Below the pieces are notes generated by a model. That model worked only from the letters and a program-made list of their open reading frames with translations. It did not search any database and had not been told where the DNA came from. Position numbers and translations under genes: made by a program. From Phragmites australis (Eukaryota; Streptophyta; Magnoliopsida; Poales; Poaceae), in the NCBI RefSeq assembly GCF_958298935.1, contig NC_084930.1, forward strand, positions 29,610,001-29,674,000: a stretch of 64,000 nt of DNA, in the 5' to 3' direction. Within the stretch, counting starts at the first letter, position 1. Each line of letters opens with the position of its first letter. Positions 1 through 12,700 of the stretch are shown here, piece by piece.

Positions 1-2280
1 GTGATGCACCGGCCAGCCATCTTGCGCAGCAACAGCTAGCAGCAACTGAACGGACTCAAGACGAGCAACGGGTGCAAATACCTCATCGAAGTCAATGCCC
101 GGTTGCTGCACATAGCCCTTGGCGACGAGGCGAGCCTTATGCTTGATCATTGCTCCTGTCGTTCTTCTTGAGCTTGAAGACCCACTTCAGCCCAATAGGT
201 CGATGCCTATGAGGAAGCGATGGAGTCCATCTCCACCAGCGACCATGTCCCGTTCTGCTCGATGGAGTCCATCTCCTCACGCATGACCGCCTGCCATTCT
301 GGATCGTGCTCTGCTTCAGCGAAGGAGTGCGACCCTCCCTCCTCGTTGGCCAGCAGCAGCCCCTCGCCATTGACGATGCGATTGGCAAGGCCTGGTGCCT
401 CTCCCCCTCCAAGCACGTCGTCGATGCGACGGTAACGGAGAGGGGAGGAGTCGTGGTACGCATCCAGCCTAGCGGAGTCGTTTGGCGGAGGAGAGACAAA
501 CTTCAGGAGCGAGGCCGCCGCAGGAGAAGCCCCTGTGGGCGTGACCCCTGCCCCTGTGGACGAGAAGGGCGCGGATGCGTCGCCTGCAAGGGGGCCTGAT
601 GCCCCTGCGGGCGCTGTCGATGTACGGCCAACGTGCGGACCTGTAGGTGGGTTCGCCGCGGAGGACGCCCCTACGGACGTGGGCGACGAGATCGCACCTG
701 TGGGTGCCGGCGCAGCAGGATAAGCGCCTTCTGCGCTGCATGCGGACGGAGCCAACGCGCCTGGGTGGATGTAGTTGACCACTGCCTCTATATGGAAGTC
801 AGGTGTGGCTGTTCCACCGTCTTGCAGCACTGCCTCCTAGTCCCAGCCGACGTCCTCGTCAAAAACGACGTCGTGGGAGATGTGGACGCGCCGGGACTGG
901 GGCTTGAGCATGCGTTATGCCTTGGAGCCATCCTCATAGCCGATGAAGACCATCGGGGTGTTGCGGTTGTCGAGCTTTCGCAGGCTTCGTCGTGTATCCT
1001 TTACATAACCAAGACACCTGAATGTATGCAATTAGCTTACCGTCAGCTTGTGCCCGTGCCACGCCTCAAATGGCGTCTCGCCGTCAAGATCGGCACCCGG
1101 TTGAGCAGGTAGACAGCCGTGGTCACAGCCTTCCCACAAAATTCTGCAGGCATCTTCCGTTGTTTCAGGAGGGCGCGTGCGGTGGTGAGGATGGTCTGGT
1201 TCCTCCTTTCCACCACGCCATTTTGCTGCGGCATGTACGGCGCGGAGAAGTGCCGCTGCACACCGTGGTCCTTGCAGTGGCGCGCGAATTCAACGGAGGT
1301 GAACTCGCCGCCATTGTCTGTGCATAGAACGCGGAGCTTGTGCCCTCTCTCCACCTCTGCAGCAGCCTGGAACTTCGTGATGGCCGTTGCAGCATCACTT
1401 TTTTGCTGTGAGAAGCGCCAGCCACATGTAGCGGCTGGCGTCATCTACCAACAGCAAAAAATAGCGGCGCCCGCCTGGCGTCGCCGACATGATGGGGCCG
1501 CAGAGGTCGCGTGGACGAGGTCTAGGGCGCCCTTTGCTTGGTACTTCGCCTTGGCTGGGAACGGGGCTCGGCGATGCTTCGTCATGACGCATGTGTCGCA
1601 GAGCTGCTCCATGTGTTCTAGCCGCAGAAGACCACGCACCATGTCCTGGCGGCCAAGCTGGTGCAGCGCATCGAAGCTGATGTGGCTGTAGCGGGCGTGC
1701 CAGCGCCACGAGTCGTCATTGTGCTGCATCGCGAGACAGATGGGGCGTGCGACGTTGAGGCGTAGGATGTAGAGCCAGTTCCGCCCGCGGTTCACCTTGG
1801 CGATGAGATGGCGCCGGCGATCCTAGATGCGCAGCACGCCATCCTCGATCAGCACCTTCGAGCCACACTCATCGAATTGGCCGATGCTGATGATGTTGTT
1901 CTTCAAGCGCGGGATGAAGTAGACGTCGGAGAGCGTCTTGTGCTCGCTGTTCTTCTCGGCGACCAGCACTGTGCCGAAGTCTCGACGAGCGATCCGTCGC
2001 CGAACCGTACAGTTCCCTGTACCGCGCGATCAAGCTTGGTGAAGACGTCGCTGCGGCCCGTCATGTGGCTGGTGGCGCCAGTGTCGAGGTACCAGCCCTC
2101 CTGGAGTTCACCGGCATCCGCCTTGCCGAGGAACGCCTGCGCTCGCGGTTTATCGAGGTGGACTGTTGTCGACGCTAGCGCGGTGTCGTCGTTCAGCGCA
2201 CAGACCTGCGCCATCAGTAGCGCATGCTTGTAGTCGTCCTCCTGCACAGGTGCGCCTGACCTCGCTTGGGCTGGTGGCAA
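1..2280 (-). pseudogene. copia pol (protease, integrase, start of RT), frameshifted and truncated
   Basis: Pol fragments follow gag on the minus strand in several frames. The protease active site DTGATSHMTG is at about 2060-2095. A GAG-pre-integrase segment (WHARYSHISFDAL) lies within 1445-1795. The integrase core is seen as TDNGGEF and QNGVVERRNQTI (1043-1444), carrying the Asp and Glu of the catalytic triad. A proline/alanine-rich linker and EWQAVMREEMDSIEQNGTW lead into reverse transcriptase (about 207-830). The RT start reads KWVFKLKK, then [20 protein letters not shown] up to the window edge. A short duplication around 220-275 repeats the MDSI coding text. At least three frame changes separate these parts, so the gene is dead or badly damaged. 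Confidence 0.88.
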
Positions 2281-3117
2281 TCACGAGCCCAGTGACCGGT
2301 ACGCCCGCAATTGCGACATGCGTCGCGGTCGTCGTTGCGGGCAGCGTTCTTGCCATCAGCCGCGCCCTTCTTGCGCGAGCCACGGGAGCGACGATTCTTG
2401 TCGTCGCCTTTGGTAGACCGTGACCCCCCTCGCTAGCTCGCCTTTCCTTCTGGAGCGCAAGCCACTGCTCCTCCGTGAGCAGCAGCTTGCCATCAAATGT
2501 CGATGGCAGCACCTGGTCCGGGTCGAGGCGGTCCTCCGCCGCCTTGAGCTGTCCCGTGACCTCCTCGATCGTCAGCGTTGAGATGTCGAGGAGCGTCTTG
2601 ATGGAGAGCGCGATCGGCGCGAACTTGGCAGGACAACACGTAGGTACTTGGCCACAACCTTGGCGTTGTCGACCGGATCACCGAGTACCTCCAGCTGGTG
2701 GACGATCCCGGTGAGGCGCATGGCGAAGTCGTCGATTGACTTGCCGCCGCAGAAGGAGATTGCCTCGTAGTCCTTCCTCACCTTCTGGGCAGTCGCCTTG
2801 CGAGAGCGCTCGGAGCCGACGCGCATTGTCTTGATCGCGTTCCAGGCCTCCTTTGCCGTCTTCTTCGCAAGGGAGGTGACCATCTCCGGCGGGACTGCGT
2901 GAAAGATGGCCTCCATTGTCAACCTATCGTCGACCCTGTCCACGCCGCTCTTGTCCACGGCCTCCCAGAGGCTGCGGGCTTCAAGCATCACCTCCATTAT
3001 CGCCGACCACTCGGCGTAGTTGTGCTTGGTGAGCAGCGGGTACGTGCCTCCGACATCTCTCACCACGCGCTGTACCACAGGCGCAGGAGCTGCAGAAGGG
3101 CCATCTTCACCCGCCAT
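2150..3117 (-). pseudogene. copia gag polyprotein, frameshifted
   Basis: The gag protein would coat the element's RNA in a cytoplasmic particle. The ATG at 3117 opens MAGEDGPSAAPAPVV and soon gives TKHNYAEWSAIMEVMLEARS, the usual copia gag N-terminal pattern, followed by a UBN2-like region. The frame is lost near 2640 and resumes with STFDGKLLLTEEQWLALQ around 2500. A CCHC zinc knuckle (CRNCGRTGHWARDC) is encoded near 2280-2320 in a further frame. The family is clear from these motifs. The frame changes mean this copy cannot make intact gag without recoding. The start was chosen because it is the first ATG after the primer site. Confidence 0.85.
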
Positions 3118-3121
3118 GACA

Positions 3122-3136
3122 CCTTGCTGATACCAA
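3122..3136 (-). other. Primer binding site (initiator Met tRNA type)
   Basis: On the minus strand this reads TTGGTATCAGCAAGG. It matches the first eight or so bases of the usual plant copia primer site, TGGTATCAGAGC, directly after the LTR end and before the gag start. Confidence 0.7.
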
Positions 3137-3137
3137 T

Positions 3138-3466
3138 TGAAAGGCCTACAGCCTCACAGGTAGCTTAAGAACTCACCTAAGACACACGTACACTAGCAGT
3201 GATATGTTTTTGGTGCTGCAATGGCTTGCTGTCTTTTCTGTTTTCTTCTCTATTTATACACTGCTGACCACTACAATATGATATGGGTCAATCAGCTAAT
3301 AACTACAGCCATTACTGCTTTAATTAGCTATTATTCTCCCTAATCTGCTAGCTGGAAATCCCTGGGTTAATCAGCTAATAACTACAACCATTACTACTTT
3401 AATTGGCTATTATTCTCCCTAATTAGCTAGCTGAAAATCTGCACACATCAAGGCTTATTGCTAACA
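3138..3466 (-). repeat. 5' LTR of the left copia element
   Basis: On the minus strand the sequence starts TGTTAGCAATAAGCC and ends CCTTTCA just before a primer binding site. It is about 329 bp. A TATAAATA box is visible on the minus strand at 3251-3258, suitable for the LTR promoter. The left boundary is set by the adjoining primer site. The right boundary at 3466 is less certain, because TG also occurs at 3450. The partner LTR is not in the window, so the length cannot be checked here. Confidence 0.65.
3285..3440. repeat. Tandem duplication (79-bp period) inside the copia LTR
   Basis: Two consecutive near-identical blocks begin GGGTCAATCAGCTAAT (3285) and GGGTTAATCAGCTAAT (3364). Each continues through the same ATTACT...TTATTCTCCCTAAT text. 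The copies differ at only a few bases. Such duplications are common in the U3 part of LTRs. Confidence 0.85.
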
Positions 3467-3765
3467 TATACCTCGGTTGGTTGTGTATTTCATGTTGTCT
3501 CGCCAAAGAAAAAAATTATTGAACATCTATGAAAATGAAACAAGTTTTTTAATCACTTGTGCATAAACAAACATAATGTCGCTTCTGAAATGGCACTCTT
3601 ATATAGGTTTCGAGGGTAATTGTAGTATGTTATAGAGCTTTCATATGTAATGCTAATGTTACATCTATCTCACTTTGTCATCTGGTATCAGTATTTAAGC
3701 TCTTTGCTGACATGTTTTGAAGTACATGTATGCAACTTTTTACTAAAATTTTGTGCTGTTTCCAG

Positions 3766-6700
3766 GAAGGATCTAGTCATGATCGTGGTTTATATCTGCG
3801 GAGCTTTGAGGAGCTGTTTGATCTTTCAAACTCAGATACTACTTCCACTGCACACTTTAACTTCTATTTTACTGCCTGTGAGCTCTACAATGATCAGGTG
3901 CCTATGACCTCTACAAACATTCAGTCACTGATATTCTCTATGCTATTAAGAAACATGTTTCTCTGTGTTATGTTAATATGCATGCATTCCCTTGATTAGA
4001 TGCTATAAAGCTTAATTTTTTTATTAGTTAAATTTATGTATTCTTTACACCACAGGTTAGGGATTTGCTTTCAGAATCTCGAAGCACTGTCCCAAAAGTT
4101 CGCATGGGTGTGCAAGAATCCTTCGTGGAACTTGTGCAAGAGAAGGTTGAAAATCCACTGGAGTTTTCTGGGGCACTAAAGACAGCACTTCAAAATCGAT
4201 CTATAAATTCGCTAAAGGCCATGGTTTCTCACCTGTATGTGAATTATTTCCTATTTTGTCTTGTTTTGCGTTGAAAACTATCACTCTTTATATTAAACAT
4301 CCTTCTGCAATTTGGAATTTAGTTTTTTTTTTGTTTAACTCTTGGTATAATTATTTTTAGCTTGTAACGAACTAATGATGCATGTAACTTTGGTGCCAAC
4401 TCCATTTGTGCGCCAGTTTTTTTATTTATTAAATGGCCCACTTTCCTGCTGCTTGTTACTTATTGGTCTCTTTTTTGTATCAGCTGATGAAGTATAGGTT
4501 GTTAATACCTTTGTTTTGGTACTTTTTGTTCATTTCCTGCTTCACTTTCACTTGTTATTAAAATTTGGATTGTTTGGTTTATTGTTTCAGTCACTTATTT
4601 TTTAGAAATACTAAAATTCTGGTTTCTTGCAGGATTATTACCATCCATATACACTACAGAAATTGTGTAACAGGAGAGCACCGGTACAGTAAGCTTTCTC
4701 TAGTGGATTTGCCAGCAAGTGAAAGCCTGCTTGAAGAAGATGCCAATAGGGACAATGTAACAGATTTTTTGCATGTCTCGAAATCACTTTCTGCGTAAGT
4801 AGCTTGCTTGAAAGCCATGTCTCTAGTTTTCTGTTTTTTTTTTATCATTGGCGATTTGATTCCCAGTAGAAGTGACCAGTTGTTATGTAAGACTCTACAT
4901 TTGGTGGTGCATGTTTTTTCCTTTCTTATTTCCTTGTATATAAAGTTTCCTTGTGATTTTTTTGGTCTGCATAGGTTGGGGGATGCTTTAGCCTCTTTGA
5001 GTGCAAAGAAGGAGCCTGTGCTGTCTGGTAATTCAAGAATCACACAAATCTTAGCTGATTCTCTAGGTAATTTCCTGTTTGGGTTATTACTTTGTTTTGA
5101 TGGCTTTCTGATGGTAACATGTCAGAAGTATTTTTGTTTAATGAATTAGTTAACAGCTATGTCTTAGCTCCTTTCTCTCAAGGAAAATACACTTGCGTCA
5201 TGGAAAACAAAAGATCTTATTTTGCCTAAGGGAATGGTCCTGCTTCCTGGGAAGCAGAGTTATAATGTAATCTTCCACATCTGGTACTGCTTGTGGTTTG
5301 ACATGGCTTAATTGGCTCAGGAAGTAGCTCGAAGATCTTGTTGATTGTGCATGTAAGTCCAAGTGCTTCAAATGTGTCAAGAACTTTGTCCACGCTCAGT
5401 TTTTCTGCAAGAGCAAGAAATGCTGAACTGAGCCTTGGAAATCGTGATACAATCAAGAAATGGAAAGATGTGGTATGATTTTTGAACATTTTGATTGATC
5501 TCTACATTGTCCCAAGATCTCTTATAACTGGTGTTACTCTGTCACACAAGTCCTGCGAATTTTTTCCGCAAATACACATGTTAGGTGCGGTTGGACTTGT
5601 GTTGCATTCTTCCTCAAGTCTCGTATTGATGCACACCATAGTAAGAGTAAGTAGAGCTCAGGGAGGAAGAAGGGAGGAGATGAGGGGAAAGAGAGCGGTT
5701 GGAAACTATGCTGGCCACGAGAAATTCTTTATGGGAGATGCACTGCTGAGCAATTTTTTTTCATGGTGCATTTTTTTTCTTCTATTTTAAGAGAAGGTGA
5801 TACACAGTTCCTTGATGCATATGATTATTTGTGTCTGTTCTAATAAGGAATTTTAGTGCTGCATATACCATGAATTTAGTGGTTAGAATAATTTAAATAG
5901 TATTTTTATTAACATAAATATATATTAGATAGCTGGATCCTTGAATCCCATTTTACAAATGTGCTGAACGAGGCACCCACATGCAAGTCCAAACACTGAC
6001 AGTGCACCAGCGTTGGAGTTAAATTACTTATAGCCACCTTTCTGGTTTATTTACAGGCGAATGATTCACGCAAAGAATTGCATGACAAAGAAAAGGAGGT
6101 TCTAGACTTGCAGCAAGAAACTATGGGGTTAAAACATTCTCTTAAAGAGGCTAACGGCCAGTGCACACTGCTGTTCAACGAAGTACAGAAGGCCTGGAGA
6201 GTTTCTTCTACGCTCCAAGCTGATCTCAAGGTTGGTGTTCTTTTAATATATCTCCAGTATATACTTCTGTTATGAATCGAACTAATGCTCAATTAATTCT
6301 GCTATGGTATGTTATCGACTTATCTGAATTCTGAAGTTTGAATGATAATTTGTCGGAGCTGCCATTTTACAGCATCCTGGGACTACTTAATTTTAAGATG
6401 ATGTCATTAGCAAAGTTATGGTATTTCAAGGAGAGATTTATGTCATGTTTGAGTGAATCTTATTTCCTCATTGGATGAAGCATTGTCCAATTCGATGGGC
6501 TTATTGCTTGCAGTAAAGGTTCATATATTGAATTGCTTCTTATTTGCTTGTTCTTGAGGAGTAAGAGAAAAAGTTTGTGGTCTTGTTTCTGTTAAGGGTA
6601 TTATAGTCCTTTCCTGTATTCTAGGGTTTGTGGTTCTCTTGTACTACATATATTCCTTTGGGATTGGATAATAGACAAGCTTCACATTCATAACATGGTA

Positions 6701-9700
6701 TTAAGGCTGTAAGGTAGTTCTTCGGTCCCAGTAGAGGCTCCACAAGTGCTTCCGCTTGCTACCACCGGGAGGAGCAATCTTCGCTCCTGGGGGCGGCCAC
6801 CACCACTAGCTGTAGTTTAGTAGCAGTGTGTCGCAGCAGCAGCAGCTACCACCGGTGGTCACCGTCATCTTCGTCGAGCTGCAGCTTCCCCAACTTGTGT
6901 TGTGGTCGCTAGATCCCATGTCACCTTCTGGCGCGTAGCAGCAGCCAGCACAAGCTCTTCCTGAGCAGATCTGCCATCGTCCACCCCCCTTCCCATGCAA
7001 GCGCTTCTCCAGCTCATGCCGTGGTCAACAACCTCTTTCACCTTCTAGTGCGTGAATTTTGCGCGCAGCTAGACCACATCGGCCTGGCTCCCTTGTCATC
7101 GTCACCGGCTTCGATCTGGTCGTCCCGCGCTCGATCCACATCATCACCGGTTGTCCTCACTGGGGCCTCCGTCACCAGACCTCTACACTAACCCCTAACA
7201 TTACCGCACCACCGGGGGCTCGCTGATTTGCCGAGCTCCGTTCGGATCTGGCCGCCCCTAAGATGGTGGCTTCTCTGCGCAGCCAGCTTGCGCCATGAGG
7301 CCGTATGGCGGTGGTGCACCTGCTCTTCTCCCGTAGCCTGCACATGCTCTCGGGTCACCACCGCTTAGGTTTGCTCGAGCTTGGGGGTCCGTCACCGCGT
7401 CGGGTCTCGTCTCCCCCGATCTGCGGCTGCTGCTACCTCTCTTGCTCCAAGCTCCTGTAGATCTGTGAGAGGAGGTCGTCCTCCCGGCTAGAACTGGCTT
7501 GCCTACGCCTCTCTGGTCCTCTCCACCGGCGCACTCCACCATGCTTCTTTTGAGTGCTCTTGCAGGGCTCAAGTGTGGGAGGATGGATTCATTTAGCTAC
7601 TGTTTGGGCTCCACATCTTTTGTGCCGTTGCTTTTGGGAAGCAGCCTGCTCGTGCTTGTTCCAAGTGCTGTGCGTCTTGTGTTGGGCCATTCTTTCGGTT
7701 AGCTTGCTAGGCTATACTTGCAATTCGGCGTGCTGTTTGGAAGATGTCGTGCTGCTAGCTATCTTTTGTCGCTACTGCCAGTATCCGAGTCTAGTTGAGT
7801 CGTTCCGTTGCGTCCATCCAAATTCGTTGCGTTCAAGCCTTGAGTCGTTTGTGCCACGCAAGTCCATATAATCTTTGTCGGTTGCCGATTACCACGTTTC
7901 ATTTTGTGGTTGGCCATGCTTTCGGCTAATCACTTCTCGTTGTCGTTGATGCGGCTTTGCCTTCTCGGTCCTACAACCCCTGACCGCTGCTTGTAGCTTC
8001 GCAGATTGTTCAGTCCAGACCTGTTTGGATTTGAGCGGCACTTGTCCGGACTTATGCGTGACCCGTCTGCTGCTACTCTTTGCCGCCTCTGTTGCGATTG
8101 TTGACTAGTGGCATTTCTTTGTCATTTATCATCACGACTCTCTACCTTTGTGCTTCTCTTCACACCTCTTCGGTTTGGCAAGGTTTTCATGTTTTGCAAG
8201 CTACAACAATGGTGGCTACTCAACCTTCGGATGTTTATCTAGTGTTGTAATGTGTCTAAGTCTAGTGCTTAATGTCGTACCCTCTTCAAATGCAATGCTA
8301 TTGCATACGCCTTGCATTTGAGAGGGGGGTGTTAAGGGTATTATAATGCTTTCCTGTATTCTAGGGTATGGGGTTCTCTTGTATTACATATACCCCTTTG
8401 GGGCTGGATAATAGACAAGCTTCACATTCGTAACAGTTTCAAGGACAAGCTTTATATTAGCCAGTCTTCTTATTTCTTGGACAGGCCATATCAAGTTTAT
8501 CTTCTATATGTACCTTTTCTTTGGATCCTGTGGATCTTCACTCTTTTGTGCAACATATTATTATCATTAATAGTATATTTTCAGTTTTTCACATAGTCTC
8601 CTCCCCTACTATTCCCTAAAATGAAAGGCCTTAAGTTCTTAAGTGGATAGCTACATTTGTTCATCTCTAGTTTTACACCTGTTATGATACATCTATTTGA
8701 TATAAGTAATTGTGATGTCCTGGCCCTTGGTTATAGTTTACTTTATCAAATAGCTGCAAAATTCAACATACAGTGTTCCTTACATTTTTTTCAAGCTCTT
8801 AAAAACTGAAGGTACTTGACATGTCAGTTGTTCCGTTGTTGATTGCAGTCTGAAAATTTAATGCTTTCTGAGAAGCACAAGATTGAAAAAGAGCAGAATA
8901 ACCAGCTAAGGGATCAGATTTCTCATCTTCTGAAAGTTGAACAAGAGCAAAAACTTAAGATTCAGGAACGTGATTTAACAATTCAGTCACTACAGGTTAA
9001 ATTTTTAATCCATCTGTCTATTTTTCTAGCAACCATATTCACTGAATTATATTTGGCAGCGCCTACTTTTTCTGTAATATTTTTTTTTTGTCCTGTTACT
9101 TATTTATAAATATCATAGGTTTCAGTTCATTCTTTTTCTTGACGTCTGACGAATGCGTCTGACGAATGTGGTTGTTAACATGCATTGAGATTCTTAATCT
9201 GTCCACTGTACTATCTATTACATATGAAAGCTAGGCTAATATTAGTCTTGTGGTTTATATGTAGGGGGCTCAGTTTATCATTTTGGAGTTCTTTGCTCCA
9301 TGTGGACAACTTTGATATGTCAAGTAATCCATTAGATGGCTGGCACTGTTTACATAAAGCAACCTATAAATGGTTGGCACAGTTTAGCTCCATAATGAAG
9401 ACATTACCATGGGATGGGAACATGTCAACCCTTACGAGTGTTTCTCAGAATGCAGCCATAAATTGTATGCTCCCCATTTCCTAGACATGATGCCGCATTG
9501 CCACATCTAACAACACAGTGCCAGCCTGCTGCGAGTGGTCGCTTTTTGCCATGACATTATCATATAGGTTCCATGTTTATATAAGAGTTCTCTATCCAAC
9601 TATACGAAATCTCAACATCCCAACTGATCTACATTTTCAAACATGTTCTATGCTCATTAGGGGCTGTGACCAGTGAGATTACTGTCATTGTAATCCATCA

Positions 9701-12700
9701 TGTCTCCTCATCAGGGACTGCCAGTCAAATTCAGTTTATGGATTGGGAAATGCCATTACAATCTACTTGTTGAGATTGCACCCGTACTGTCATGCGGTTA
9801 GGAATTTAAGAGTATGGTATAGCTCCATATGTTACATTCTTTGTAAACCTGCTGATCATGCGGTTCCACTAATTGATGTACTATGTTTAATGCATATAAC
9901 TTCTACCATGCCTGATGATCCCTTGTGGCTTTTGTGCCTTTTCTTTTATACAACTTGCAGGCAAAACTTAAGTCTATTGAGTCTCAACTTAATGAGGCCC
10001 TGAATGCTAGTGATGCTAGATCAACTATTGGGTCTGAATCTGCTTCAGTTATTTCTTCCCCAAAGATAACAGAATCAACTGCTGACTCGTTGTCAGTGAC
10101 TAAAAGGCTTGAGGAGGAACTAGCAAAAAGGGATGCCCTTATTGAGGTATTAATTAATACTCCATGGGACCTTTCATCACTAAGTGTCACCTGTTCCACC
10201 TCAAATGCATGTAATCTAAGGTCTTTGTTCTGTAGTCAATTATGCAACTATCATAAGTTAGCTCAAATTGTTTTGAATGATGGACTTATTCTGATTGATA
10301 GTTAATATATGCCCATAGAGAGCGAGCTGAATTTGATCCCCTTGAGTTGGTTGAACATTTAGTTGCATGAGTGAACAAATTCTATTGATAGTGCACAACA
10401 GGATCTGTAGTGATCCGTATCATTAGTTACCTTCAGATCCAAGTCTTGATTAGATAAGATTGTTAGCAGATTTGGTTAGTTAAGATTTGTTAGTGGAGTG
10501 TACTGGCTGGCCATATAATGCACGCTCATGTCACATTGGAAGGCAAGCAATGAACAATCAAGAAACTAGTCTCATGTATACCCTCATGTCTCACGCCTCT
10601 CCCTCAACCTAGCAGCTCTACCTCCCCGAACTCCCTCTTTCCTGCAGCGCTCTCTTTCAATAGCGCCTTTCTACCTCCAAGTCGTCGCCGCCCAACCTCA
10701 CTCCGATGGATGTTTATCCCTTAGAAACCAATCCATATTGATAGTATGCTATCACTACTTGGACAGATTAGTATTGATAACAGGAAAAGTTGCAACTTCA
10801 GAAGTAGAACGAGTTCCTAATGGTATTGATGGTTGGTTGTGCCAGGGTGTCATCTGTCACGAACTGTATTTAACTGTTACGAACATGAATTCTAAGCAGA
10901 GCTTATGTGACCTGCCAGCTTGAATCTGACTACTGCTTTGTTTTTAACATTTGTTTTACTATCTCCAACTACAACTCTTCAAGTTTAGAGGAGACATGTT
11001 CACACTGATTTACAATTTTATTTTAAAAGCTTTGACTGAGTACATTTTTCTATATAAAGTTTGCTGATTGGAAGTTGAACTTTTGCTTCCTTCCACTGCT
11101 ACTAATCTTTCAGAGATTCTTGCCATGATTGTGCGTTTCACCATGCCTATCATGTGTGATTTTTCTGTTCTTTATGTCTATGCTAACACAAGTCATGTTT
11201 ACTGTTGACTGGTTGGAACTTCTTCTGGTTTTCTTACAATTTGGTCTAAAATTCTTTAGTAGTTCCTTCATTCGGTTTATCTCATGTTTTCGGACCTTCA
11301 TATTCTTTTCCTTGACAAATGCAGAAATTGCATGAAGAGAATGAGAAGCTGTTTGACAGACTTACAGAAAAGACGGGATTAGGAAGCTTGCCACAGGTTG
11401 TCCCAAAAAAAATTCTTTATTCTATTTTTGTGCTGAACTAGATCCTATTCAATTATTTTATTGACATGCTGGGCTGCCTTTCTGCATGTGAAAAGGCCCA
11501 AAGATTCATGACACTTTGTGCTGTGTCAGAGATATTTCTAGGACACCTTGATGCAGCTTTTCCCTGCATTTGTATTAAGGAAAACAGCAAAGATTCGTCA
11601 TTCTAAAATCTGCAGTTGAGGCTTTGCTAAGAGTGATGATCAATATCTTTCATTTCTTATGGTGTCTACCCAAATTTATTTTATGAAACTCAGAATAGCT
11701 GTCTGAAATATTCTCTGTTCATTTAACTTGACTAACTTAGTAAACACCACTTTTGTGCGTATTAGAAAAATGCTCCTAATCTTTCTAGTGCTCCTTGTTC
11801 ATTTCTTCAATTTTGAATAACATGAATTTCTGACTGAATAATTGTCGTTAAATTTATTTAAAAATAAGCTTATTGTAGTGTACAAATTTAGCATTGGCAT
11901 GGGAGTTGTAGTTACAAGTTACTGTGTTTTTTTTAACTCTTAATCTGTCTTTTATTTCAAAGTGGGAAATGGTAAAAAACTTTTATTTATAAACAGTGAT
12001 TATGATAACATTTCTGCTTATCACATGTGAAGACGTGACCTATCAGTACCTGTGTTCCCAAAAAAATTGAACAAAGTTATCATGTAATAACTACTTGTTC
12101 GTAGGCTTCAAGCCCATCTGCAAACAAGCCAACTAATGCTCAGGGAAGGGAAGTAGGCAGGTAAACATTTCTACACGTATAATCAGTTAATAATATCTAA
12201 AGAACATTAAGAAGTGATGGAGCTGCAATTTACCGCTCTATTTGCAGGAGTGACAGCACCAAAAGCCAATCGCCAGATGTGTTTGCATCACCAGTGTCTC
12301 AGGACAAATCCGGAAACAGTGGAGCTATTGTGAAATCAAGCAATGAGTTAGCTAAAACTACACCTGCTGGGGAGTATCTCACATCTGCACTGATAGATTT
12401 TGATCCTGATCAGTTTGAGGGATTTGCTGCAATAGCTGATGGTGCTAATAAGCTTTTGATGCTGGTAAGTAATACCAATCCAATAGAGAATATTCATATT
12501 GTACTTACTATATTTCTGCTCCTCAGAACTAAACTAGTTTCACCTCATCTATTCCATACATTTATTGAAGCTGTGGAACATAGTGGTCCTCCACTGCATC
12601 AGATGACCATTTAGTAATTAGATGATCTTTTTGTTCTGGATTACTCGATCAGAGTTTGAAAATATAGTACCTGTCAGGATACTGCTGTGCGGTTGGTACT

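Larger units (their letters stand above)
1..3466 (-). mobile_element. Ty1/copia LTR retrotransposon, 5' part, truncated by window edge
   Basis: Read on the minus strand, the order is LTR, primer binding site, gag, zinc knuckle, protease, integrase and the start of reverse transcriptase, which is the copia order. The element starts at 3466 and leaves the window inside reverse transcriptase at position 1, so the rest of pol and the 3' LTR lie to the left. The coding region is broken by frameshifts, so this copy is probably inactive. It sits in an upstream intron of the KAC kinesin gene, in the opposite orientation. The five bases after the LTR (3467-3471, TATAC) would be one copy of the target duplication; the other should lie outside the window. 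The copia assignment is firm; the exact outer LTR edge is inferred from a TG...CA rule. Confidence 0.9.
6590..8435 (+). mobile_element. Small non-autonomous LTR retrotransposon (TRIM/LARD-like) in a KAC1 intron
   Basis: Two 106-bp direct repeats bound a 1634-bp interior. Both start TGTTAAGGGTATTATA and end TAACA. The same five bases, GTTTC, lie immediately outside each end (6585-6589 and 8436-8440), a perfect target duplication. After the left LTR comes TGGTATTAAGGC, close to the initiator Met primer site. Before the right LTR lies a purine run, AGAGGGGGG. These marks give plus-strand orientation. The interior is GC-rich, has no gag or pol motif, and contains only short ORFs. By my count the two LTRs differ at about ten positions, so the insertion is not recent. 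It lies wholly in the intron between exons 6230 and 8849 and leaves the splice sites untouched. Confidence 0.88.

Noticed and set aside
207..830. Alanine/proline-rich 207-codon minus ORF as a separate gene.
   Set aside because: Its end reads the copia linker into RT (EWQAVMREEMDSI), so it is part of the copia pol remnant.
7258..7572. 104-codon minus ORF in the intronic LTR element as a captured gene.
   Set aside because: No recognisable domain, opposite to the element's orientation, and in GC-rich sequence where chance ORFs are expected.
10440..10740. Possible solo LTR in a KAC1 intron (TTGTTAGCAG... and a C-rich segment).
   Set aside because: No TG...CA pair with a target duplication could be identified.
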